From Jatrophihabitans sp. (GTDB lineage: Bacteria; Actinomycetota; Actinomycetes; Mycobacteriales; Jatrophihabitantaceae): DNA of 6,207 bases. The notes beneath the pieces were generated by a model. That model was given only the letters and a program-made list of their open reading frames with translations. It searched no databases and was not told the DNA's origin. Below, in pieces: positions 1-6,064 of the stretch. Position 1 is the stretch's first letter. Each line of letters opens with the position of its first letter. A program made the translations under genes and the position numbers. The stretch covers positions 1 to 6,207 of the forward strand of contig JAOPVG010000279.1 of NCBI GenBank assembly GCA_025966255.1, given 5' to 3'.

Positions 1-1
1 T

Positions 2-1819
2 GGAGCGATCACCGGCCGGGTCACCTCGTCGGACGGGACGCCGGCCGCAAATGTGCAGGTGCAGATCCAGTCGCAGACCGAGCCCGGGTTCTCCGACTTC
101 CAGGGCTACATCTACACCGCGGACGACGGCCGCTACGCGCTGCCCGGTCTCGCTCCCGGCGGGTACCAGGTGTGTGTGGACCCGCGGTCGACGCTGTCCG
201 GGGTGTCTGCGCTCGGCGATGCGCCGCGGTGTCGAGCCGGTGCCGTGACCGTGGTCGCCGACCAGGTGTCGACCGCCGACGTCGCGCTCACTCCCGGCGG
301 TGCGATCACCGGGAAGGTGACGGTGCTCGGCACGACCGCACTTCCCGGTGTCGGCATCAACGCCCTCAGTGTGGACGGGACTCAGCTCGGCACCGCCGTC
401 ACCGACTCGACCGGACATTACGTCATCAACGGTTTGGGGACGGACGCCTTTACCCTGTGCTTCGACCCGCAATCCGCGACCGCTCCGGGGGACCCCACCG
501 GTGCTGCGCCCAGCTGCCGGGCGACGCGGTTCAACGCCCGGGCCGGCGCAACGCGGATTGGGCTCGACGCCGACCTGGCAGTCGGCGCAGCCATCTCGGG
601 CACGGTCACCGACGCGGCCGGCCACCCGTCGGCCCTCGTGGACGTTCAAGTGCAGCCCGCGGACGGGGCGCAGGGCGACGGCGGATTCGGTGCGACCGAC
701 GGGCAGGGAAAGTACACCGTGGTCGGGCTCACCCCCGGCGCCTACACCGTGTGCTTCCTCGACTTCTCGACCGGCTTCACCGTCAGCGCCAACTGTTATC
801 GCGATCCGAGGACCCCGCACGCCAATGGGATCGTCGAAGCGCGGGCCGGGACGACGGTGCCGCACATCGACGGCGTCGTAACCCCGGATTCGGCTAGCAC
901 GGTGACGGTCACGGTCAACGATCGGCGGGGCCATCCGGTCGCCGGCGTCGACGCCGCTCTGCTCGCCACCTGCACCCCAGACGCCGATCCAAGCGTGAGT
1001 AGCTGTTCGACCGATTCGGTCATGGCTGCGGGCAAGACCGTGAATGTCATGGACAGCCAGATCACCTTCGACGACGGGACGGCCACCTTCTACGGCGTCG
1101 GGCCGGGGCACTACGCGGTATGCCTGCATGCCTACTACGGGACGACGCTCCTGGATCCGACCGAGACCGGATACGCCGACAAGTGCACCGGCAGCACGTT
1201 CGATGTTGTCGTTGCAAAGGGTCAGTCCGTCTCGCTCGCCGAGACCCTTCAACCCGCGGGCGCCGTCACCGGGAAGATCACCGATCTCGCCGGCCACCCG
1301 CTGGCCGGCGTGCTGGTGCACGTCTCGAACTCGGCCGCGGACGATTTCGGTTCGACGGATCAGTTCATCGACCCGCTCCAGTTCGGCGGCCCGGCCCTCG
1401 ACAGCGTCACCGCTGTGGACGGCAGCTACTCGATCCGCAGCGTCGCACCCGGCCAGCAGACCATCTGCGTCGATGCCAGGGCGGCATCAGGCGGGGACGA
1501 AACGGTCGGCTACACCGACCAGTGCCTCGGTGGCGAACCCGGGAGTACGTCGGGCGGCACGCCGGTCACGGTCACGGCGAACTCGACAACGACGGTCGCC
1601 GCCCTGGCCCTGACCCGGGCCGCGGCGATCTCCGGGCGGGTCACGGACCGGAGCGGACACGGCCTCAAGGGCGTCGACGTCGGCGTGCTCCAGCCCGACG
1701 GGACCTTCGTCGCGGACGTCTTCACCAGCAGCACCGGGGCCTACACGGCGGGGCACCTGGGGGCGGGACCAAAGATCGTCTGCTTCTACGCCGAGCCGGT
1801 TGGCTATGCCTCGCAGTGC
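2..1819 (+). repeat. Six tandem protein-level modules of about 97-121 residues
   Basis: The modules start at about nucleotides 2, 299, 584, 896, 1259 and 1619. Spacing is 97 ± 3 residues for the first intervals and about 120 for modules 4 and 5, where loops are longer. The repetition is clear in protein (G-A-I-T-G, A-A-I-S-G and G-A-V-T-G openings; V-C-F/V/L strands) but not as long identical DNA stretches, so this is an old, diverged duplication rather than a recent tandem expansion. Module 4 is the most divergent: its opening strand lacks the Gly-Ala-x-x-Gly turn. Confidence 0.75.
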
Positions 1820-1936
1820 TACCGCGGCGTGGCGTGGAATCCGCGGGACGGCCGCCTGCCAGCCCACCTCACGCAGGTGCCGACGGTCCTAGGAGTCACC
1901 AGGACCGGCATCGACGCCTCCCTCGTCAGGCCCTGA
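2..1936 (+). CDS. Multi-module carboxypeptidase-regulatory-like / Cna-B-like surface protein (5' partial)
   Basis: The open frame runs from the first base with no credible start; a GTG at 53 falls inside the first repeat, so the true start lies before the window. 644 residues are visible (numbered here from the codon at 2-4), ending in TGA at 1934-1936. Six tandem modules begin near residues 1, 100, 195, 299, 420 and 540. Most open with a G-A-[IV]-[TS]-G-x-[VI]-T strand, then G-x-P-x-x-x-V, a D-G/T-G-x-Y-x-[VI]-x-G-L-x-P-G-x-Y motif and a [VLI]-C-[FVL] strand. This is the pattern of carboxypeptidase-regulatory-like (transthyretin/Cna-B type) beta-sandwiches, common in secreted and cell-wall proteins. 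Each module carries a cysteine pair (58/77, 153/172, 251/265, 374/395, 489/508, 594/606), and module 4 has another (324/335). Disulfides, and hence an extracytoplasmic location, are inferred. The C-terminus ends in VRP, with no LPXTG motif or membrane helix. Any signal peptide or anchor would be in the missing N-terminal part. Substrate and function are unknown; an adhesin or structural scaffold is a guess. Confidence 0.85.
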   Translation, partial: GAITGRVTSSDGTPAANVQVQIQSQTEPGFSDFQGYIYTADDGRYALPGLAPGGYQVCVDPRSTLSGVSALGDAPRCRAGAVTVVADQVSTADVALTPGGAITGKVTVLGTTALPGVGINALSVDGTQLGTAVTDSTGHYVINGLGTDAFTLCFDPQSATAPGDPTGAAPSCRATRFNARAGATRIGLDADLAVGAAISGTVTDAAGHPSALVDVQVQPADGAQGDGGFGATDGQGKYTVVGLTPGAYTVCFLDFSTGFTVSANCYRDPRTPHANGIVEARAGTTVPHIDGVVTPDSASTVTVTVNDRRGHPVAGVDAALLATCTPDADPSVSSCSTDSVMAAGKTVNVMDSQITFDDGTATFYGVGPGHYAVCLHAYYGTTLLDPTETGYADKCTGSTFDVVVAKGQSVSLAETLQPAGAVTGKITDLAGHPLAGVLVHVSNSAADDFGSTDQFIDPLQFGGPALDSVTAVDGSYSIRSVAPGQQTICVDARAASGGDETVGYTDQCLGGEPGSTSGGTPVTVTANSTTTVAALALTRAAAISGRVTDRSGHGLKGVDVGVLQPDGTFVADVFTSSTGAYTAGHLGAGPKIVCFYAEPVGYASQCYRGVAWNPRDGRLPAHLTQVPTVLGVTRTGIDASLVRP

Positions 1937-1971
1937 GCCGCCATCGGTGCCGACGGGGGAGTAGCGGCGGG
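1937..1971 (+). terminator. Possible GC-rich stem-loop after the modular protein gene
   Basis: Directly after the TGA, CCGCC (1938-1942) can pair with GGCGG (1966-1970), and the intervening loop holds a small TCGG/CCGA inverted repeat (1944-1953). There is no T-run, and in DNA this GC-rich such pairings arise by chance. It is a weak candidate for a terminator between this gene and the downstream NIPSNAP gene. Confidence 0.22.
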
Positions 1972-2011
1972 CTGCCATGGGTTGTCAGCGTCTGCCAGGA
2001 CACTGCTGATC

Positions 2012-2743
2012 ATGACTGACACCAATGCGGCGCGCCAGGACGTCGTCGAGTTGCGCCAGTACACGCTGCATCCGGGGCAGCGGGACACCCTCATCGACCT
2101 GTTCGACACGCATTTCGTCGACGGGCAGGAAGCGGTCGGCATGCATGTCGTCGGCCAGTTCCGCGACCTCGACGATCCCGACCGGTTCGTGTGGCTGCGC
2201 GGCTTCGACAACATGCCGGCGCGGGCCGAGGCGCTGGCCTCCTTCTACTACGGACCGGTGTGGCAGGCCCATAGCAGCGCCGCCAACGCGACGATGATCG
2301 ACTCCGACAACGTGCTGCTGCTGCGGCCCGTTCGGCTGGGCGGCGACTACCCGGTCTATGGCGCGTCCCGGCCACCGGTAGTGGTGTCCGAGTCGGTCGT
2401 CGGCATCACCGTGCTCGTCCACGACGGCTCGATGCTCGAGGGCCGGCTGGACGAGGTCGTGACCCGCGCTGGAACCGAACTCAGCGCGGCGGGTGGCCCG
2501 CCCACGGCCGTCTTCGTCAGCGACCCGGCCGAGAACACCTTCCCGGTGCTACCCGTGCGAGCGGAGAACGTCGTGGTGTGGGTGAGCCGGTTCGCCGACG
2601 ACGACGCCTGGGCCGCGCACCGCGATCACCTCGCCACGTCGTCGAGTTGGCAGGACGACGTGCTCCTCGAATTGCTCGGCGCCGCGACGCAGCCGCTTCA
2701 GCAGCTGCGGCTGCGCCCGACGGCGGGCTCGCAACTGCGCTGA
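2012..2743 (+). CDS. NIPSNAP family protein, apparent two-domain form
   Basis: A 243-residue protein. Residues 11-107 match the NIPSNAP pattern: a first strand VVELRQYTLHPG, a central F-V-W-L-R-G-F strand at 59-65, then an aromatic S-F-Y-Y-G-P-V-W helix region and a final V-L-L-L-R-P strand. NIPSNAP domains are ferredoxin-like dimeric alpha/beta barrels; bacterial members are mostly uncharacterised, so no reaction is assigned. The second half (about 125-237) repeats the same order of elements, with V-V-V-W-V-S-R-F at 187-194 followed by a helix ending in S-S-S-W-Q, suggesting an internal duplication. No signal peptide, membrane helix or cysteine is visible, so it is probably cytoplasmic. I chose ATG at 2012. 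A TTG at 1982 would add ten residues outside the domain, and an AGGA (1997-2000) lies 11 nt upstream of the ATG. The gene is 75 bp downstream of the modular protein gene on the same strand and convergent with the kinase. Co-transcription with the former is possible but unproven. Confidence 0.85.
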   Translation: MTDTNAARQDVVELRQYTLHPGQRDTLIDLFDTHFVDGQEAVGMHVVGQFRDLDDPDRFVWLRGFDNMPARAEALASFYYGPVWQAHSSAANATMIDSDNVLLLRPVRLGGDYPVYGASRPPVVVSESVVGITVLVHDGSMLEGRLDEVVTRAGTELSAAGGPPTAVFVSDPAENTFPVLPVRAENVVVWVSRFADDDAWAAHRDHLATSSSWQDDVLLELLGAATQPLQQLRLRPTAGSQLR

Positions 2744-2756
2744 TGATCGATGCAGC

Positions 2757-2777
2757 TCCGGCGCCCGGGCTGCCGGA
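2757..2777. terminator. Possible bidirectional stem-loop between convergent genes
   Basis: The NIPSNAP and kinase genes converge with only 41 bp between their stop codons. This gap contains a perfect 6-bp inverted repeat, TCCGGC (2757-2762) and GCCGGA (2772-2777), around a 9-nt loop that is itself palindromic (GCCCGGGC). Being symmetrical, it could serve both strands. There is no T-tract on either side, so it would be a non-canonical GC-rich terminator of the kind suggested in actinomycetes. The position supports it more than the sequence does. Confidence 0.35.
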
Positions 2778-2784
2778 CCCGGCC

Positions 2785-4395
2785 CTATTTCGTGGTGCTG
2801 CTCAGCACCGTCGAGTCGTCGATCTTGAGAATTCCGTCCTGGCGCACGAACGTGAAGGACGTGCTCTCTTCGACCTTCCGGCCGTACTGGTAGTCGTAGT
2901 TGACGGTCGCCTCGACGGTGCCCGGCGGCCGGCCCGTCGCCTGGGACACCGAGACTTTCTTCATCGAGCCCCAGAAGGTCTCGTAGTCCTGGCGGCCGTT
3001 GGCGGTGTTCGACTGGTAGCTCGGCGTGAGGCGCGACCAGCCGGCGTCGGTGTTGTCGGGCAGCAGCTCGTAGTAGTCCTTGAGCGCCGCGGTCAGCTCT
3101 CTGGCCGACGCCGGGCCACCGCTCGTCCCCGACGACGATGTCGGGCTCGATTGGCTGGTCGAGGCGCTGGTCGACGCACTTGCGGTGTTCGCGGAGGTGG
3201 TCGCCTTCGTCGAGGTGTTCCTCTGGGCGGACGTGGTGTGCTGCTGCGATCCCGCCGCCCCGGTGTTGCCGCGCCCGCCCGAATTGCCGAGCTGGGTGAC
3301 GAGCAGCGTTACCAGCGCCGCGATCGCCACCAGGGCGAGCAGGCCGAGCAGCGCACGCTTACGGCTTCGCGACCCCGACGGCCCGGGGGGCCTCGATGGC
3401 CCGGACGGTCCCGGCGGCCCCGGCGGCCTCGAGGGGGGCCCGTACCCGGGCCCCGGCGCCATGGCCGGGCCGGGCCGGACGGCCGGCAGGGTTTGCGTCC
3501 TCGTCGGCGGTGGCGGCCCACTGGGTCCGGGCATCGCCAGGCGCTCGGTCATCACGCCCGCAGCCGGATCAGGCCGTTCGGAGCGCACCGCGGTCAACGA
3601 ACTCGCCACCTGATCCATCGACGGACGCTGGGCCGGATCGGTGGCCAGCATCCGGCGCAACTCGCCGGTCAGCGGGCCACTGCGCTGCGGCGGCACGATC
3701 TGCCCGGACGCCACGCGATGCAGCGTCGCCATCGGGTTCTCGCCGGTACCGAACGGCGGGGTGCCTTCGAGCGCCGCATAGAGCGTCGAACCCAGCGAGA
3801 ACACGTCCGCCGCAAACCCGGACTCGACCCCGCGCGCCACCTCGGGTGCGAGGAAGGCAGGCGTGCCGGTGACCATGCCGGTGGAGGTGAGCGTGACGTC
3901 ACCGAGGGCGTGCGAGATCCCGAAGTCGGTGAGCTTGGCCGCGCCCTCGTCGTCGATGAGGACGTTGCCGGGTTTGACGTCGCGGTGCACGATCCCGGCC
4001 CGATGGGCCGCAGCCAATGCGCCCGCAAGCTCGCTGCCGATCCGCGCCACCTCGGCGACGCTGAGCACGCCCCGCTCGCTCAGCACGGACTGCAGGCTCT
4101 TGGACGGCAGGTACTGCATGATCAGGCAGGGCTGGCCCTCGTGGTCGACCACGTCGTACACCGGCACGGCATGCGCGTGGTGCAGCCGAGCGGTGATCCG
4201 GGCCTCCCGCATGGCGCGGTCACCCGCCAGCCGCGCGTCGGCCGGGCTGAGCCCGGGCTGCGGGTGCAGTTCCTTGAGGGCGACGCGGCGGTGCAGACGC
4301 TCGTCCCACGCCTCCCACACGCTGCCCATACCTCCGGCGGCGATGCGCTCGACCAAGCGGTACCGGCCGGCGATGAGCACATCAGGCCGCGACAC
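2785..4395 (-). CDS. Receptor-type Ser/Thr protein kinase (PknB-like) with non-PASTA extracytoplasmic domain
   Basis: A 536-residue membrane kinase that would phosphorylate Ser/Thr on cytoplasmic proteins using ATP. The catalytic set is complete: glycine loop AAGGMGSV (19-26), ATP-anchoring Lys41 in VALKEL, likely helix-C Glu64, HRDVKPGN (137-144) with catalytic Asp139, DFG (157-159), a Thr/Ser-rich activation loop, and APE (183-185). An RD kinase with Thr168, 170, 172 and 176 is likely activated by autophosphorylation. Residues 290-341 are a Gly/Pro-rich linker ending in a basic RSRKR (343-347). One membrane helix follows at about 347-369, placing the kinase inside and the C-terminus outside. 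A Ser/Thr-rich stalk (about 387-424) leads to a roughly 105-residue domain (430-536) of one helix then strands, resembling NTF2/SnoaL-like folds (inferred). No PASTA repeats are present, so muropeptide sensing as in PknB is not implied. GTG at 4395 is chosen because AGGAGG lies 6 nt upstream; ATG at 4401 abuts that site and GTG at 4410 precedes it. It lies downstream of gnd in the same direction. Its substrate and signal are unknown. Confidence 0.92.
   Translation of the reverse strand: MSRPDVLIAGRYRLVERIAAGGMGSVWEAWDERLHRRVALKELHPQPGLSPADARLAGDRAMREARITARLHHAHAVPVYDVVDHEGQPCLIMQYLPSKSLQSVLSERGVLSVAEVARIGSELAGALAAAHRAGIVHRDVKPGNVLIDDEGAAKLTDFGISHALGDVTLTSTGMVTGTPAFLAPEVARGVESGFAADVFSLGSTLYAALEGTPPFGTGENPMATLHRVASGQIVPPQRSGPLTGELRRMLATDPAQRPSMDQVASSLTAVRSERPDPAAGVMTERLAMPGPSGPPPPTRTQTLPAVRPGPAMAPGPGYGPPSRPPGPPGPSGPSRPPGPSGSRSRKRALLGLLALVAIAALVTLLVTQLGNSGGRGNTGAAGSQQHTTSAQRNTSTKATTSANTASASTSASTSQSSPTSSSGTSGGPASARELTAALKDYYELLPDNTDAGWSRLTPSYQSNTANGRQDYETFWGSMKKVSVSQATGRPPGTVEATVNYDYQYGRKVEESTSFTFVRQDGILKIDDSTVLSSTTK
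3373..3528 (-). repeat. Low-complexity Gly/Pro-coding segment in the kinase linker
   Basis: This segment encodes kinase residues 290-341. It consists of reiterated PPG, GPS and PGP units, partly collagen-like in spacing, and the DNA is a run of imperfect GGCCC/GGC repeats (densest at about 3379-3440). It joins the kinase domain to the membrane helix on the cytoplasmic side. Flexible Pro-rich linkers are usual in actinobacterial kinases; here the repetitiveness makes length variation between strains likely. Confidence 0.6.
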
Positions 4396-4401
4396 AGGCA
4401 T

Positions 4402-4407
4402 CCTCCT
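4402..4407 (-). promoter_or_regulatory. Shine-Dalgarno site that fixes the kinase start
   Basis: On the minus strand the order is GTG-AGGAGG-ATGCCT-GTG. AGGAGG (4407 down to 4402) is a perfect anti-16S match. It touches the ATG at 4401 (zero spacing) but sits 6 nt before the GTG at 4395, a workable distance. The start at 4395 therefore gives a protein beginning MSRPD. The ATG and the GTG at 4410 are in the same frame, so this choice alters only the first few residues. Confidence 0.7.
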
Positions 4408-4467
4408 CACTGGTGGTCGGGCTGTCCTTCTTGGGCTTAGACCTACCCAATCAGTACGCCGGCTCGA
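4408..4467 (-). other. Spacer between gnd and the kinase gene
   Basis: The gap holds no gene. A short inverted repeat, TTGGG/CCCAA (4431-4435 with 4446-4450, 10-nt loop), is the only structure I see. It is weak and has no T-run, so read-through from gnd into the kinase is plausible. I find no convincing -10 TANNNT element placed for a separate kinase promoter, but one cannot be excluded. Confidence 0.4.
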
Positions 4468-5910
4468 TCAGGCCGGGTGTTCCTGCTTGTCGCCCGCCCA
4501 TTCCGTGTGGAAGGTGCCTTCCTTGTCGACGCGCCGATAGGTGTGCGCGCCGAAATTGTCGCGCAGGCCCTGGATCAGCGCGGCCGGCAGGCGGTCGCGG
4601 CGCAGTCCGTCGTGGTAGGCGAGTGAGGACGAGAATGCCGGCGTCGGGATGCCTGCGGTCGCCGCCTGGGACACCACCCGGCGCCACGAATCGACGCCGG
4701 AGCGGACGGCGTCGGCGAAGTACGGCGCCACCAGCAGCGTCGGCAGCGATGCGTCCTGGTCGTAGGCCTCCCGGATGCGGTTCAGGAACCGGGCCCGGAT
4801 GATGCAGCCGCCGCGCCAGATCGTGGCCATCGCGCCGCGGTCGATGTGCCATTCGTACTCGTCGCTGCCGGCCGCGATGTGATCGAAGCCCTGCGCGTAC
4901 GCGACCACCTTCGAGGCGTAGAGGGCGCGGCGCACGTCCTCGATGAACGCGTCGCGATCCGGGATGTCGAGCGGGTTGGCATCGGTGCCGAATGCTTTCT
5001 GCGCCGGGCCACGCTGTTCGGCGTGCCCGGACAGCGCCCGCGCGAACGTGGCCTCGGCGATGCCGGTGATCGGGACGCCGAGGTCGAGCGCGCTCTGCAC
5101 CGTCCACCGACCGGTGCCCTTCTGCTCGGCCTGGTCGAGGACGATGTCGACGAACGGCTTGCCGGTCTCGGGATCCTTGCGCGCGAGCACCTCGGCGGTG
5201 ATCTCGATGAGGAACGACTCGAGGTCCCCCTCGTTCCACTCGCGGAAGATGTCGGCAATCTCGCCGGGCGGGGCCGACAGGCCGTGGCGGAGCAGGTCGT
5301 AGGCCTCGGCGATGAGCTGCATGTCGGCGTACTCGATGCCGTTGTGCACCATCTTGACGAAGTGGCCCGCGGCGTCCGGGCCGACGTGCACGCAGCACGG
5401 GGTGCCGTCGACCTTCGCCGCGATCGACTCGAAGATCGGCCCGAGCTTCTCGTAGGAGTGCTTCGATCCACCCGGCATGATCGACGGGCCGAGCAGGGCA
5501 CCCTCCTCGCCGCCGGACACGCCGCAGCCGACGAAGTGGATGCCCTTGTCGCGCAGGTCGAATTCGCGGCGCCGGGTGTCGACGTAATGCGCGTTCCCGC
5601 AGTCGACGATGATGTCGCCCTCGTCGAGCAGGGGGACCAGCTCGTCGATCACGGCGTCGGTGGGCGGACCGGCCTTGACCATCACGATGATCGCGCGCGG
5701 CGTCGTCAACGAGGCGACGAAGTCGTCCATGGACTCCGACGGCACGAACTCGCCTTCGTCGCCGTGCTGTTCGACCAGCGATCTGGTGCGCTCGGGCGAG
5801 CGGTTGTGCAGCGCCACCGTGTGCCCGTGGCGGGCGAGGTTGCGAGCCAGGTTGCGGCCCATGACCGCGAGTCCGGTCACGCCGATGTCGGCGGTTGCGT
5901 GGTCGCTCAT
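4468..5910 (-). CDS. gnd: 6-phosphogluconate dehydrogenase, decarboxylating (NADP-type)
   Basis: A complete 480-residue protein, the usual length of long-form 6PGDH. It oxidises and decarboxylates 6-phosphogluconate to ribulose 5-phosphate with reduction of NADP+, in the oxidative pentose phosphate pathway in the cytoplasm. The N-terminal Rossmann motif is GLAVMGRNLARNLA (13-26). HNRS (35-38) after the second strand has the Arg that contacts the 2'-phosphate of NADP in known enzymes. Other landmarks are VSGGEEGA (131-138), the catalytic pair Lys186 and Glu193 in HFVKMVHNGIEY (183-194), the family signature ending QKGTGRW (263-269), and the C-terminal tail residues Arg450 and His456 that close the partner subunit's active site. 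All expected catalytic residues are present. Two small deviations are Cys104 in DCGN where DGGN is usual, and Glu262 in the signature where a small residue is usual. ATG at 5910 is chosen because the Rossmann strand starts eight residues later. No Shine-Dalgarno precedes it, but a -10-like element is positioned for a leaderless transcript. The kinase gene follows 72 bp downstream. Confidence 0.97.
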   Translation of the reverse strand: MSDHATADIGVTGLAVMGRNLARNLARHGHTVALHNRSPERTRSLVEQHGDEGEFVPSESMDDFVASLTTPRAIIVMVKAGPPTDAVIDELVPLLDEGDIIVDCGNAHYVDTRRREFDLRDKGIHFVGCGVSGGEEGALLGPSIMPGGSKHSYEKLGPIFESIAAKVDGTPCCVHVGPDAAGHFVKMVHNGIEYADMQLIAEAYDLLRHGLSAPPGEIADIFREWNEGDLESFLIEITAEVLARKDPETGKPFVDIVLDQAEQKGTGRWTVQSALDLGVPITGIAEATFARALSGHAEQRGPAQKAFGTDANPLDIPDRDAFIEDVRRALYASKVVAYAQGFDHIAAGSDEYEWHIDRGAMATIWRGGCIIRARFLNRIREAYDQDASLPTLLVAPYFADAVRSGVDSWRRVVSQAATAGIPTPAFSSSLAYHDGLRRDRLPAALIQGLRDNFGAHTYRRVDKEGTFHTEWAGDKQEHPA

Positions 5911-5916
5911 GTAGCC

Positions 5917-5922
5917 AACGTA
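5917..5922 (-). promoter_or_regulatory. Candidate -10 element for a leaderless gnd transcript
   Basis: Reading toward gnd, TACGTT occupies exactly -12 to -7 relative to the A of the ATG at 5910, followed by GGCTAC. This fits the TANNNT consensus and spacing seen at actinobacterial promoters whose first transcribed base is the start codon. The lack of any Shine-Dalgarno sequence in the preceding 20 nt agrees. No good -35 TTGACA is visible at the right distance, which is common in such promoters. Confidence 0.5.
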
Positions 5923-5981
5923 GCGCCGAGGCGCCGGAGCACGTAGTGCGCACCCGTCGGCCGATTCGAGTAATCAATACC

Positions 5982-6011
5982 GGGCCGTTCGGCACTATCA
6001 GTGAGTGGCCC
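5982..6011 (-). promoter_or_regulatory. Interrupted stem-loop upstream of gnd (terminator or operator)
   Basis: An outer pairing GGGCC (5982-5986) with GGCCC (6007-6011) encloses an inner perfect CACT/AGTG stem (5993-5996 with 6000-6003) around ATC. On the minus strand it lies 53 bp after the stop of the upstream partial gene and 71 bp before the gnd start. The bases that follow are comparatively AT-rich (about 5970-5980). It could end the upstream transcript or be a dyad operator for gnd; the sequence does not decide. Confidence 0.3.
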
Positions 6012-6064
6012 CCTACGCTAACCTCACATGACGAAGACGTCTGGACTTGGCTGCGGGGCCGGGT

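Larger units (their letters stand above)
5911..6064. other. Intergenic region upstream of gnd
   Basis: These 154 bp appear non-coding. Reading frames crossing the region on both strands lack coding character: the plus-strand frame open through 5895-6086 overlaps the gnd start antisense and resembles no known domain. The region contains the -10 candidate next to gnd and the stem-loop, each listed separately. On the plus strand TACGCT (6014-6019) is a second TANNNT match but serves no convincing gene. Confidence 0.5.

Noticed and set aside
53..55. GTG at 53 as the start of the modular protein
   Set aside because: The same frame is open to the first base and encodes the G-A-I-T-G-R-V-T opening of the first module, so the gene starts before the window.
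1982..1987. TTGTCA as a -35 box for the NIPSNAP gene
   Set aside because: A -10 at the usual 16-18 nt distance would put the transcription start inside the coding sequence, and the hexamer there is a poor match.
1120..2019. 299-codon plus-strand frame across the end of the modular protein gene
   Set aside because: It is a frame-shifted shadow with Arg-rich low-complexity translation; the frame ending at 1936 carries the repeats.
2578..4440. 620-codon open frame on the plus strand opposite the kinase gene
   Set aside because: It is antisense to a kinase with a full set of catalytic motifs, and its translation is an Arg/Gly/Ala-rich string without domains. Long shadow frames are expected in DNA this GC-rich.
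4846..5946. 366-codon plus-strand frame opposite gnd
   Set aside because: It shares gnd's wobble positions, so it looks fairly protein-like, but it resembles no family I know and lies entirely against a certain gene.
4451..5995. 514-codon minus-strand frame overlapping gnd
   Set aside because: It is an alternative frame of the gnd gene, extremely rich in Arg and Pro, while the gnd frame matches 6PGDH along its whole length.
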